DNA from: Cymodocea nodosa
Taxonomy: Eukaryota > Streptophyta > Magnoliopsida > Alismatales > Cymodoceaceae
Length of the DNA stretch: 64,000 nucleotides
NCBI GenBank assembly: GCA_036874045.1
Contig: JAZBRI010000003.1
Coordinates: forward strand, 756,501 to 820,500
Reading direction: 5' to 3'
Shown piece by piece: positions 51,101-59,213 of the stretch (position 1 is its first letter; each line of letters starts with the position of its first letter). A program made the translations under genes and the position numbers. Below the pieces are notes generated by a model that saw only the letters and a program-made list of their open reading frames with translations, was not told the DNA's origin and did not search any database.

Positions 51101-51150
51101 AGCGTGATATTGTTTTTGCTGCAAGCTTGTACATTACTGGTGTTGAATGA
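21130..51150 (+). CDS. SKI2: SKI2 RNA helicase of the SKI complex (23 exons, 30 kb)
   Basis: DExH helicase that, with SKI3 and SKI8, feeds mRNA to the cytoplasmic exosome for 3'-5' decay. Exons: 21130-21264, 21366-21617, 23758-24012, 24099-24149, 24276-24354, 25186-25391, 27434-27538, 28879-28980, 31874-32074, 32222-32332, 32418-32485, 32689-33052, 33607-33762, 33841-33951, 36585-36638, 37387-37644, 38430-38536, 38920-39073, 41854-42322, 49808-50022, 50121-50359, 50725-50851, 50935-51150. Total 4,035 bases: 1344 codons plus stop, no internal stop, all phases compatible, length as in Arabidopsis SKI2. Walker A AHTSAGKT 376-383, DEVH 466-469, SAT 497-499, motif [12 protein letters not shown] 774-783; then the arch/insertion region and the C-terminal DSHCT domain ([20 protein letters not shown]), ending ASLYITGVE. 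Near-identity to the family makes the call secure. A few acceptors (for example exon 3, gatagag) are less certain. Confidence 0.95.
22469..22797. repeat. Direct duplication, ~125 bp, 204-bp offset
   Basis: The block starting caactataaaaaa at 22469 and its copy at 22673 share ggctgatgtggaaactttt, tgataagt-gagag, ctaattgttgt and gagtctatc-tctatt in the same order. A unique ~80-base stretch separates them. Confidence 0.75.
23080..23360 (+). mobile_element. L1-type LINE 3' fragment in SKI2 intron 2
   Basis: The 60-codon frame at 23088-23270 contains a [14 protein letters not shown] motif typical of the stretch after the reverse transcriptase zinc-binding (zf-RVT) domain in plant L1 elements. No reverse transcriptase remains. 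Sense orientation relative to SKI2. Confidence 0.5.
25232..25279 (+). repeat. In-frame 24-bp tandem duplication in SKI2 exon 6
   Basis: ggaatattgtgatgagaaag occurs at 25232 and again at 25256. It encodes two consecutive EYCDEKE(V/E) octads in the acidic region N-terminal to the helicase core. Confidence 0.9.
25392..27433 (+). other. SKI2 intron 6
   Basis: 2.0 kb, AT-rich. Some stretches (26590-27350) are less AT-biased and may be an old element, but I could not match them to a protein family. Confidence 0.55.
27539..28878 (+). other. SKI2 intron 7
   Basis: 1.3 kb, very AT-rich. It contains a two-unit direct repeat (27849-28050) and a GC-rich inverted repeat, CCAAGGTG...CACCTTGG, at 28316-28342. 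No coding remnant seen. Confidence 0.65.
27849..28050. repeat. Two-unit direct repeat, ~108-bp period
   Basis: Units start atagact at 27849 and 27957. Both run through tttgttg, tatattgatt, ttcaatttcagatttta, gttaacact and tataatac in order, with scattered differences. Confidence 0.75.
29930..29971 (+). mobile_element. RTE/Au-SINE-type 3' tail
   Basis: The segment cccacatagtggaattatga followed by a GTTGTTGT-rich end matches the typical 3' tail shared by plant RTE LINEs and Au-type SINEs, and resembles the tail at 36487-36527. No element body is recognisable upstream. Confidence 0.45.
30360..31660 (+). mobile_element. Degenerate Ty1/Copia retrotransposon 3' part
   Basis: Broken frames on + strand show, in order, Copia reverse transcriptase C-terminal motifs (about 30450-30780), the GKLIYL-type connection region (about 30860-31000) and the RNase H end with its SSAKVEY and ACEIMW motifs (about 31200-31300). 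A purine run, aagggag (31511-31517), acts as polypurine tract, followed by TGTTAGAG at 31518, a typical LTR start. Many stops and frameshifts; no intact product. The LTR seems shortened. Confidence 0.7.
34815..34876. repeat. 31-bp tandem duplication
   Basis: accataaaaagtatggtgtg at 34815 recurs at 34846 with one base changed, each followed by tacacttat. The unit overlaps a palindromic CATGGTGCCCTGGCACCATA stretch just upstream. Confidence 0.85.
35760..36530 (+). mobile_element. RTE-type LINE fragment, sense, SKI2 intron 14
   Basis: Degenerate + strand frames show RTE C-terminal motifs: a CYVIGG-type segment near 36035, a [16 protein letters not shown] segment near 36140, then [21 protein letters not shown] (about 36205-36275) and a lysine-rich stretch. 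The tail actccatatagtaggattat with GTTGTT follows at 36489-36527. Stops interrupt it. Confidence 0.6.
39980..40900 (-). mobile_element. L1-type LINE endonuclease-region remnant, antisense
   Basis: On the minus strand, a broken frame carries the end of an EEP endonuclease domain, with an NFTWSN segment followed by a [14 protein letters not shown] segment and a degenerate SHDI in place of SDH (about 40370-40530). The usual spacer toward reverse transcriptase follows (40000-40350). Frame breaks are numerous. Confidence 0.55.
41415..41745 (-). mobile_element. RTE-type LINE fragment, antisense
   Basis: Minus strand shows [11 protein letters not shown] near 41690-41725, then lysine-rich decayed sequence and the tail cttacccacatagcgtaatc (about 41442-41461), ending in GTTATTGTTG. 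Same family as 35760-36530, opposite orientation. Confidence 0.6.
42840..44830 (-). mobile_element. Degenerate Ty1/Copia polyprotein, antisense in SKI2 intron 19
   Basis: Minus-strand frames in element order: end of integrase (44788-44552), segment before reverse transcriptase with [12 protein letters not shown] (44188-43991), reverse transcriptase with [12 protein letters not shown] and [11 protein letters not shown] (43890-43681), and connection/RNase H with [14 protein letters not shown] and a [10 protein letters not shown] core (43488-42901). Frames are broken between blocks. No LTR was recognised at either end. Confidence 0.8.
45960..46420 (+). mobile_element. Ty3/Gypsy reverse transcriptase fragment
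   Basis: Broken + frames show the Gypsy core [13 protein letters not shown] (about 46105-46150), then VEAYINGM where the catalytic YVDD-type motif should be, and a downstream GVNPDEI segment (about 46350-46380). Interrupted by stops, no LTRs seen. Confidence 0.6.
47040..47400 (+). mobile_element. L1-type LINE reverse transcriptase end
   Basis: A + frame near 47085-47140 gives [18 protein letters not shown], characteristic of the thumb region after L1 reverse transcriptase. [16 protein letters not shown] segment follows (about 47265-47310). Heavily decayed. Confidence 0.55.
47676..48004. mobile_element. MITE-like element, copy 2
   Basis: Inverted ends: ctagagaacttct at 47676-47688, and its reverse complement agaagttctctag at 47992-48004. 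The AT-rich interior matches copy 1 (14640-14985) in order. About 330 bases, no coding capacity. Confidence 0.65.
48298..48319. repeat. Poly-T tract
   Basis: About 20 consecutive T, just before the 65-bp minisatellite. Read on the minus strand this could be an A-tail of a retroposed sequence. Confidence 0.85.
48333..48505. repeat. 65-bp minisatellite, 2.6 copies
   Basis: Units begin gacactcaaacagcctg at 48333 and 48398, and gacactcaaatggcctag at 48463, exactly 65 bases apart. Each continues with a caccagaa-type and a gaggtgataa-type segment. Confidence 0.9.
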
Positions 51151-53208
51151 AATTTTCTTATCCAGTGGCTTCAATATATTGTGGAAGAAATCAAATCCAA
51201 GTCGACCTGATTATAATTTATGTAATATGATTGAACCTCCAAACATTAACCTTACCGTCAAACCTAATTTTTTTTTGTTAATGGTAATGCTTTTACTCAG
51301 GCTTAAAACTTAATTCTTTTTTATTGACTACTTGTGTTATCCGTTTACTACTTTCAACCCTAGATCTTCCTTCTTCTTTTTTGTAACAAAACTCTAGATC
51401 TCTTAAACGTTGACAGTAGTTTTTATTTTATGGTTGTGCTCAACCTTGGACTATTAGGAAGCCATCTTGTGCCACATCAACATTTCACAAAATTATTTTA
51501 TGTGTAAAATTCTTGAAGTTGTGGACTCTTATTTTGGAGATCAAAAGCATGTCCATGTAACCAAGCTAGTTTATTTGTCCTTTTCTTTTATTCTATATCA
51601 AGATATGAATATGTAGTCCAAAATTAGTTGAATACAAATTGTGGAGACTCGTCTTCTATTCCTAAATAGTGTCTTCATTTACTACTAATTTCAGTAGTCT
51701 TATCCTAACACTTTCAATTGGATGGAGACAACGTTGGATAAGACATTGATCTTTCTTTTCTCATATGGTTTACAAGAAATGTATGCTTTATTTTTGAGTT
51801 CAGACAAAAATACTGTTAATAGTCTTATTCAATGTTGCTATTCACCTCCTTTGTTTTGGTTTGTTGTACATCATCTTTCAATTTCACGTGCAGATTGTGA
51901 TTACCCTAAGTGGATGGTGATAGTTTCCATTTTATTATTATTATGAAAATGATGTGGTGTTGGTGTCATTCTTCCTCCTAGTTGTATGTAGTGGGTGGCC
52001 CATAGCATTGCATGTGTCATTTTGGATTGGGGTGCATTGGATGATGAACCCAATTTTGTCTGATGTATCTCACAGGTTACATAACATGATTTTCAGTTAA
52101 TGTGTTGCATAATCTGAAGTTTGAACTACTCCTTGAAATTTTTATTTGCCTTGCACATTAATTCCCAGTGGTTCTCATCATAATTTATAGTTTTCATTTG
52201 TAATTCATCTTGCCTCTCTCGGAAAGGAATGGAATAGATTTAGCGTACACGTTCCATTCATCGATGATGTAAAAAACATAAAAACCACACTCTGGGTTCA
52301 ACAGGTGTCTATTTAGTCAAACTTTAAATTATAATTCATTGGATGTTGTGTTTATCCTATGGTACAAGAAAATATAATTTATTAATATTAAATAGTTATA
52401 TAGTACATCTAATTTTTAATTATAGTCGTGGGATGTTATTAAACTGTATACTGGATATTATCTTGCACGAAACAAACACCCGTGAAAATTTGGCTCCAGC
52501 GTCCGCCGGTGTACATGGACGAAGCGCTTGACTTCCATCACATCGGTGTTGAAGTATACATCCAGAAAAGTAAAACCATCTCCTGATTCAGAGCAGCGAT
52601 GATCAGCCACAGCTCTCAAATCTCTTTCCATGTTAACATCTACCACCAACACCTGCACCTCCTTCGTTGTCCCAAGCTCTTCCTCTCTCATCAGTGGCGG
52701 AGACCGAAGAAGGCCCTCTCAGCATCACAGGAGGTAAGAAAGAAATATGGGTTTTTCTTGGAAGGAGTTTGGCGTTCTCCGGAAAGGAATAAATAATCAA
52801 ATGTGCGGTTGCTTGTGTTGAAAATATGTATGGTTGATGGAAGTCAAATGGATGGTTGATTTCATGGAGTTGGAGAACTAAAGTGAAACTTGAACTCTCC
52901 TCCTTAATGCTTGGTTGCTCCATCCCATTCCATTCGTCACAGACTAAGAACAGTTCTTGCTCTCCCATTTGGCAGGGAAAGAAACCTGAACTTCTCCCCA
53001 ACACAAAAGATTTAACGAAGAGAATAAAAAGGTACCTTTTCTGTTTATCCTTAAGCATAGAGAGACCACTGCTTATGTTTTTTTGGCAATGACAATGTTT
53101 TTGCCTGCGTTGAAATTTAAGTTCCTTTCCCTTCAGGCAAAGTAGAAGGCGCCGCTATCGATTAGACACTTGCTTAAGTGCATAAGGTAAAATTACTTGG
53201 GTATTGAG
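51151..53208. other. Spacer after SKI2
   Basis: 51151-52440 is AT-rich with no recognised gene and includes the SKI2 3' end. 52480-53208 is less AT-rich with several donor- and acceptor-like sites (for example GGAG|GTAAGA at 52735) and probably holds the leader exons of the downstream gene. The minus-strand open frame at 52633-53058 matches no known family. Confidence 0.5.
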
Positions 53209-54613
53209 ATGGAGCAGGAGGTTTCTACAAGGAGGAGCTTCTTGGGTGAAAGCAGTTCTGGTGTGTTCTTTGGCTTCTCTGTGCTTATGACCATTTCCAT
53301 TAATTTCATTGTTCCAATCAGCTTTTCCAGAATGACATATCGAACAAACAAATCATCCTATTTCATGGTTCATTACTTCGTTTTAAAGTTTGGTTCGAAT
53401 TGTGCCATCAGAGTTATTTTTTCTTTCTTTGGAGGACCCAAATCATGCCTAGAACTTGTAGACTAATGGAAGGTGATAGTTATCTAGCAATTGTTTTGAG
53501 CTACTTCATTATCTTCTGTTGTAGAAACTGCTTCTGATGAAGGAATGGAAGAGAGTTATACCGTGGAATCAGGTTTCTACATGTCAACTTTTGCAGCAAC
53601 CATCTTTGTTGCTGCGTTTGTGACACTTGCGATTATGCTGCTTACAACATTGATTTGGCTTGCTGTCACGTTAAAATCATGTAAAGCAAAGTCTAGCCCG
53701 ACCATTCAACAACCATACAAAAGTGAGAGCTTTGGTTATTGTAGCGTATTTCTTTTCCAGATGGAGCTCAACAACTTTGAAGTGGATGAAATTCCAGCAA
53801 CCTGCAAAGCATATGTTATGGAGTACATGAATCATGGGAAGTATTTGCAAGACTTGAATCTGACATTGATGATTGCAGAGACGTACTTCAGCAATTTTAT
53901 GTCTAACAGAGATGATCTAGATGTCATACTGATGGACTTGGATGACATCCTCGACACATATCAATTACCTCAATATAGGTAATTGTACTTGTTAAGCACT
54001 TTACACATCAGGCACCATTTGCTCATCTTTTGCACTGATAATCCTTGTCTTATTCAAGAGATGGACATAATCAAGTTATGAAAATCCGGTGCAAATTGCA
54101 ACTCCATGGATTATACATGAAGCTCCTGAAGTGTGGATGGAGATTAGTTCTTTTCACAAGAAGTGCAGAGACGCAAATCGGTCAGATTACAGACGCACTC
54201 CTGTTCTGCAGATTCAGAGGGTGGTCTCGTTTGATCATGAGGTATTTCAGCAGCAACGTTTTCTTGATTTGTAAATCCATCCAATTTCTAAGTCCTAAGA
54301 AGTCAGGATAATGCTTGAGATATGGTATTTTCACATGTAGTAGTACTACAGTGGCCAGCCTAGAATTGCCTCATTGTTAATGTTGCCTCCTTTTACTTGA
54401 TCTCATCCAAGATGCTTGTGCAGGTCAGATGATGAGCTAGAGATGGATAGCTGGGAATATATATCCAGGAAGAGGGTTGAGCTTCACAATCAGGGGTTCC
54501 ATATTGCAAGTATAATCAGCAGCAAGTTTGATGCCATGGTAGGACCATTCACAGGCAAGCACAATTTCAAGCTTCCCACTTCAGTTCATTACAAGTCAAA
54601 GGTGGTCTCTTAG
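53209..54613 (+). CDS. Membrane-anchored HAD subfamily IIIB acid phosphatase-like protein
   Basis: Exons: 53209-53260, 53525-53978, 54059-54241, 54424-54613; total 293 codons with consistent phases. It resembles the plant group that includes Arabidopsis At2g39920. A single membrane segment (about 38-70) follows the conserved ESGFYMSTF. Then comes the acid-phosphatase-B fold: ELNNFEVDEIPATCKAYVM, DVILMDLDDIL (150-160) where the HAD nucleophile motif lies, LYMKLLKCGWRLVLFTR, RGWSRLIMR, and a final GKHNFKLPTSVHY. Asp155 and Asp157 keep the DxD pair, but the Thr of DxDxT is replaced by Ile159, as I recall for this membrane group. Phosphatase activity is therefore uncertain. The substrate is unknown. 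The start at 53209 is the first ATG giving an open exon with a valid donor. Confidence 0.8.
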
Positions 54614-57093
54614 GTTTGTGGTTATTGTGGCTTTCTTTCATACCCTTTCCATTAATTTCTTGAACCATTATTTTGTTGATTGAGTCATTAATCCTTTAGG
54701 GGAAATTCACATGATATGGGAAGAGATTCAATTTAATATGTACACTTGTAAATGATAGACTTGCTCTTTCTATAGGTTAGATGATGTTCTCATTGAATGA
54801 GTTTGGATATATATGTATATATGGTACTTTCATTGTTCTTGCAAAATGAGTGTTGCTGATGTGCAAGACCATTGATTCAATTCAAGAGTGGAAATCAATC
54901 CTAATCATCTGTACCCTGCAAAAGTGAATAGATTCTTTTTCTCGCAGATTTAAAGTTGCAAGCACGAAATGAGTTGTTCTTCATTGGTAGTGTGATAATA
55001 TCTATGGTTGTCATTGGCGAGAGATTTTTCTGATAAAAACTGATAAAAGACAGAGAGATAATAGTAGTAGTTTGATGTTTTGAAAGCTATTCACAGAAGC
55101 AGCTGTATTCATACCTCTGATCAGAATTGAAATCATAGTAAATGCAAAAACCAGTATTTAAAAAAAACAACAACAACTTGGAATGCTTCCTGTCTGGGCA
55201 ATGAAAAGAAACATTAGACAAGAGCAGCATAACCGCGTCCTGAACCTGCTTGACAATGCTTAGTGTTCCTGAGTACTTTCTCATCTGTCTTCTATTATTA
55301 TCAAAGCTTCGTAGCAACCCATTATACCATTCCTTGTTAAGAAGTAACGAGAGATATTGTCCTCTTTTCGTCTAATTATTGCATAAAAACAAGGCTTAAG
55401 TAACTAATACAATCTCATTAATAATGGCAGGATAATGCAACCGGTAAAGTGCAGGTTTCATCGTTCTTTTCTTCAAAATTAAGGCTGCTTGCAGAATCAA
55501 TTTTAAAGCTTCTTGTATTTCACATGGCTATGATTTTAGATAAAATCACTTCCGAAACGTTTTTGACATAATAGATTTTAAGAGAAATCTTACAGATTTT
55601 AATTGATGGTAAAATCAAGAAAGATTCGACATGAATTTAACACAGTGATATAAAATATCATAATTTTTACTACTTGCAAAATGCAAAATCTTTACTTTTT
55701 AAAATCATATCCAACTGCGACCCTTCAAAGTAAACTATTCTGACAAATCTTTACCATAAAATTTTATTACCATAGTCACAGGAAGGAAGAAGTACTTTTC
55801 GTTTTGTGCTTCCCTTCAAAGCAAACATCTCCGTCTCTTTTCCATTTCTGCAAGTCCAGCGTTCATCATCTGAAGATCAAGAATTTTGCTTCAAAGGCAA
55901 GTCAAACATAAGGCGTAAAATCCAATATCCATTTGCGGTGATGTCTCCTTTCGTTGAGTAAAAGTTTCGATAAAACTTCCAACTTATATGGTATGGTATC
56001 TACCATTCATTGTTAATTTATTTTAAATTTGATTTTTATACGATGTTAAAATAGATTTACGATATACACCACTTGTAGATATATAATTTTATTTTATTTT
56101 ATTTTTTTTTTAAAAAAGAAAAAGAAAAAGAAAACAAGTGATAGAATAGAAAAAAATTAAATTAAATTTATATGATGTAAGATATATCACTTAATATCAA
56201 TCAAATTTGAGTTAAAATTTTACAATTTTTTCACTTTCGTCGTCTATATGGTTTTTTTTTTTTCCAACCTAGGCATTGTTCATTTCATGTCACACCGTGT
56301 TGAACATTTAAATTTTTACAGTAACTTGACCTAATTTAAATTTTTACCCAACCCCTCTCACCATACTTGAGTTTAGTTAAACTCTTCACAACCTAAAAAG
56401 TTTCACACCCTCAAAGTAAAAGTTTTCAATGAGCCACTCCCTCCCCTCTTAAGCAACGTCTCAAAAAGAAAAAAGTTATAGTAACTAATCAATGTTAAAT
56501 CCTTTGGAATAAAAATCTATATTTTTGTTTCAACTAAAATTATTATTGTATATTTATAACTATGTATTTATTTCTACTCTCTTGTATGTTATATTTTAAA
56601 AAGGATTAAAACAAGTTTGAAGTATTTATCGTAAATGTCTGGGTCAAAAAAATAAAACGCTCAACTAGTTTTTCTAATGTTTTGTTTTTAATCTTACTTT
56701 TCTTTATATATTGTAAAATTAAATAATTCTTGTAAACTTTTCCTTCCAACTATGACTTCAAAGTTAAATAATCTACCTTATTATCTCAGACAAAGAATGA
56801 CCTCACTACCTTATTATCCGTACATTGTACTTTTAATTGAACAACAAGCGTATGGCAGATTACTTGATAATATAATAATAAATAGAAGTCTTAGGTTAGT
56901 GTGGACTCATTTAATGAATAATGTAATTAATTAGTAGTAATAATATTTATAATTTTTGTTAAATTATAAATACTGTTGAATCATGTAAATTTTCTACTGC
57001 TCTTCTCCCAAGCAAGCTCACGCTGTTACTCCACCATTTGCTCCGGAACCCTAGAGAGATCTCGAAATCGAAGCGGCGGCAGCAGCAGCAGCA
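54614..57093. other. Intergenic region
   Basis: 54614-55000 is probably the 3' untranslated region of the phosphatase-like gene. A minus-strand open frame at 55087-55367 looks somewhat protein-like but lacks an ATG-supported gene model. 55380-56960 is AT-rich and contains (ATTTT)n near 56088-56108 and a purine-rich AAAAAG run near 56114-56135. The promoter of the GIL1/IRKI-type gene lies at its end. Confidence 0.5.
56963..56972 (+). promoter_or_regulatory. Probable TATA box of the GIL1/IRKI-type gene
   Basis: attataaata lies about 130 bases before the ATG. It is followed by a CT/AC-containing leader with a ccctagag motif at 57049. Confidence 0.4.
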
Positions 57094-58431
57094 ATGACGA
57101 TGACGACGACGGCGAAGGCGACGACCCTCTCGGAGCTCATCCACAGGACTGTGTCCTCCGGCTGCCTGAACAACCCACTCTCCCATTGTCACTCCCAGAG
57201 AAACCCACACTCCTCTGACTCCTCCGCTACCTCGTCCGAGCACCAACCTATCTCCGAAGACGAAGGGAGCGGTAACAATAAAGACAACGACTTGGAGAGG
57301 TCGAGGACGGGAGAGGTTCCGGTGGAGGTGGAGGAGCTGATGGAAGAGGTGTTCTCGTCTGTGGCGGCCATGAAGAAGGCTTACGTCTCCCTCCAGGCAG
57401 CCCACTCCCCCTGGGATCCCGACCGCATTCTTGCCGCCGACGAGTCCGTGGTGACCGAGTTGGGCAAGCTTTCTAGGCTCAAGAACAGGTTTCGGCGATG
57501 CCAGAGGACAGGGAACAATCCTCCTCCTCCTCCTCCTCCTCCTCCCCCTCCAGCTCCACTGAGAGAAGCTGTGATCCCCTATGAGGCGGCGTTGCGGGAG
57601 GCGAGGAAGGAACTGAAGGCCAAGGAAGCGGAGATCGAGAATCTCAGGGACAAACTCAAGTCCGCCGTCCACAGCACCACTCCACCCAGCCGAAGGAAGG
57701 GAAGACTCCGTTCTTCTTCGGCCGCCAGAAGGAAAAGTCTCATCTCTTCTTCTTCCGTGGGGCCGAACCCGACGCCGGAGTTGTTCTTGAGTTGGGCAGA
57801 GAATCAAGTGAAGACATCTTGCAGAGCCTTCGCCGGCCTGTTCATGGCTTCGATGAAGTCCTCCGGCGTCGACGTCAGGTCGTTGGTATCCTCTCCCTCC
57901 GTGGGATCTCACCACTGGAAGCACGCGATCGAGGCCTACGTGAACCGGCGGACCTTCCATGGGTTCGAGAACGAGACTTTCTACATGGAAGGCACCCTCT
58001 CCTCACTGCTCGACCCGTCCGCCCACCGCCGGGACTGCTTCTCCCAGTTCAAGTCCATGCTGTCCATGGACCCTTCGGAGCTCCTCGGCGTGCTTCCCAC
58101 CTGTAGGTTCGGCAACTGGGCGGCCAAGACGTACCGCTCCATCGTCGGCGACGGTTCGAGGGCGGGTGATTTGTTCGGGGAGTTCCTGAGTCTGGCGAAG
58201 GCGGTGTGGCTGCTGCACCTTCTGGCGTTCGCGATAGATCCGGCGCCGACCCATTTCGAGGCGATGCACGGGGCGGAGTTCGACGGAGATCACATGGAGA
58301 GCGTGGTGAGGTTCCCGGGGGAGAAGGTGCCGTTGGGCTGGGTCGTGGGCTTTGGGGTTGGGCCGGGCTTTACTCTTGGGGATGGGTCTGTGGTCAGGAC
58401 AAGGGTCTACCCTGTTCCCCCCTCCCAGTGA
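57094..58431 (+). CDS. GIL1/IRKI-family (DUF641) protein, intronless
   Basis: Single open frame of 445 residues, starting at the first of two nearby ATGs (57094 and 57100). An acidic, Ser-rich N-terminus is followed by the DUF641 block (about 77-137: EVPVEVEELMEEVF, AMKKAYVSLQAAHSPWD, ESVVTELGKLSRLKNRF). Then come a run of 11 prolines (143-153), a charged coiled coil (about 158-192), and the C-terminal domain with CRAFAGLFMASMKSSG, YVNRRTFHGFENETFYMEG, FGNWAAKTYRSIVG and a GFGVGPGF end. The family includes GIL1, needed for light-dependent randomisation of gravitropism, and IRKI, a partner of the IRK receptor kinase. It acts as a cytosolic/plasma-membrane-associated adaptor with no enzymatic motif. 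GC content is much higher than in the flanks. I cannot decide between the GIL1 and IRKI subgroups. Confidence 0.88.
   Translation: MTMTTTAKATTLSELIHRTVSSGCLNNPLSHCHSQRNPHSSDSSATSSEHQPISEDEGSGNNKDNDLERSRTGEVPVEVEELMEEVFSSVAAMKKAYVSLQAAHSPWDPDRILAADESVVTELGKLSRLKNRFRRCQRTGNNPPPPPPPPPPPAPLREAVIPYEAALREARKELKAKEAEIENLRDKLKSAVHSTTPPSRRKGRLRSSSAARRKSLISSSSVGPNPTPELFLSWAENQVKTSCRAFAGLFMASMKSSGVDVRSLVSSPSVGSHHWKHAIEAYVNRRTFHGFENETFYMEGTLSSLLDPSAHRRDCFSQFKSMLSMDPSELLGVLPTCRFGNWAAKTYRSIVGDGSRAGDLFGEFLSLAKAVWLLHLLAFAIDPAPTHFEAMHGAEFDGDHMESVVRFPGEKVPLGWVVGFGVGPGFTLGDGSVVRTRVYPVPPSQ
57518..57552 (+). repeat. Coding (CCT)n tract, poly-proline
   Basis: About eleven proline codons, mostly CCT, separate the DUF641 block from the coiled coil. 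Slippage-prone and likely length-variable. Confidence 0.9.
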
Positions 58432-59213
58432 CTGATCTCTCTCTCTATCTATATTTTATATATATGCACTGTCATAATGATCCTGGTTTGTCTGGCAGGA
58501 AGGAGGGCATATCTCTAGCTGTGCTGTATCAGATGAATGAATGAGAAATTTTTATTTAGGTTTCAATAATGTGGTTTCTATTCTACGTGAATCATTTGAA
58601 TTCATTTATTTGGTACCGGTACCGGAGCTGTAAGTGAGCATTCTTTCTTTTAGCTTATTACTAAAACGTGGAACGGTAATCCACCACATTTGGCTGGTGT
58701 GAATGATTATCATCTTCACGGGCAAAAAATAACTTCATGAATCACAAGATGGTTTTGATAGGAGGTGAGAATTAAATTAAATAAAGGTACGGCAGGAAAG
58801 AAGGCACCAGGGATGAAGTTTGAGATATATGATAAAGATACCATTTAAACTAAATAAATATTGGTTCTTAATTTAAACATCTTAAAGGTCATTCTTCAGT
58901 CTCAATTAAATTAAAACATTTTAACGGACATAAATTAAAATTTTAATAAACTATAAGCTATACCATAAACAAATTGATTATATGATGAAATTTTAATTTT
59001 TTTTAATAAATTTCCCAAAGACATTTTTCGGGTAGTAATTAATAATATATATACATGATGAATTCGCCGAGCCGTAGCATTTCGGAAGTCCTCGTCGTCG
59101 ATCGAATCGAACGGATAGAAAGGCAGGGAAAGGGACGAGCCGAGGAGGTAAACCAAGGGTTTGTTGCGTCGTCGGCGACGTCGTCGTGGCAGGGGGAAAG
59201 GGGGAGAGAAAGG
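58432..59213. other. Spacer and Josephin-gene promoter
   Basis: 3' untranslated region of the GIL1/IRKI-type gene to about 58600, then AT-rich sequence to the TATA box at 59046. 59070-59213 is a GC-richer leader. No further gene seen. Confidence 0.55.
59046..59053 (+). promoter_or_regulatory. Probable TATA box of the Josephin gene
   Basis: tatatata lies 168 bases before the ATG at 59214. Transcription expected about 30 bases downstream would exclude the in-frame ATGs at 59055 and 59058, which favours the 59214 start. Confidence 0.45.

Noticed and set aside
56959..57960. 333-codon minus-strand open frame
   Set aside because: Antisense shadow of the GC-rich GIL1/IRKI gene. Its composition (Arg/Gly/His-rich) is the reverse complement of the real frame.
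59055..59213. 53-codon N-terminal extension of the Josephin protein
   Set aside because: It begins within 10 bases of the TATA box, so it should lie upstream of the transcription start. Family members begin near the 59214 ATG.
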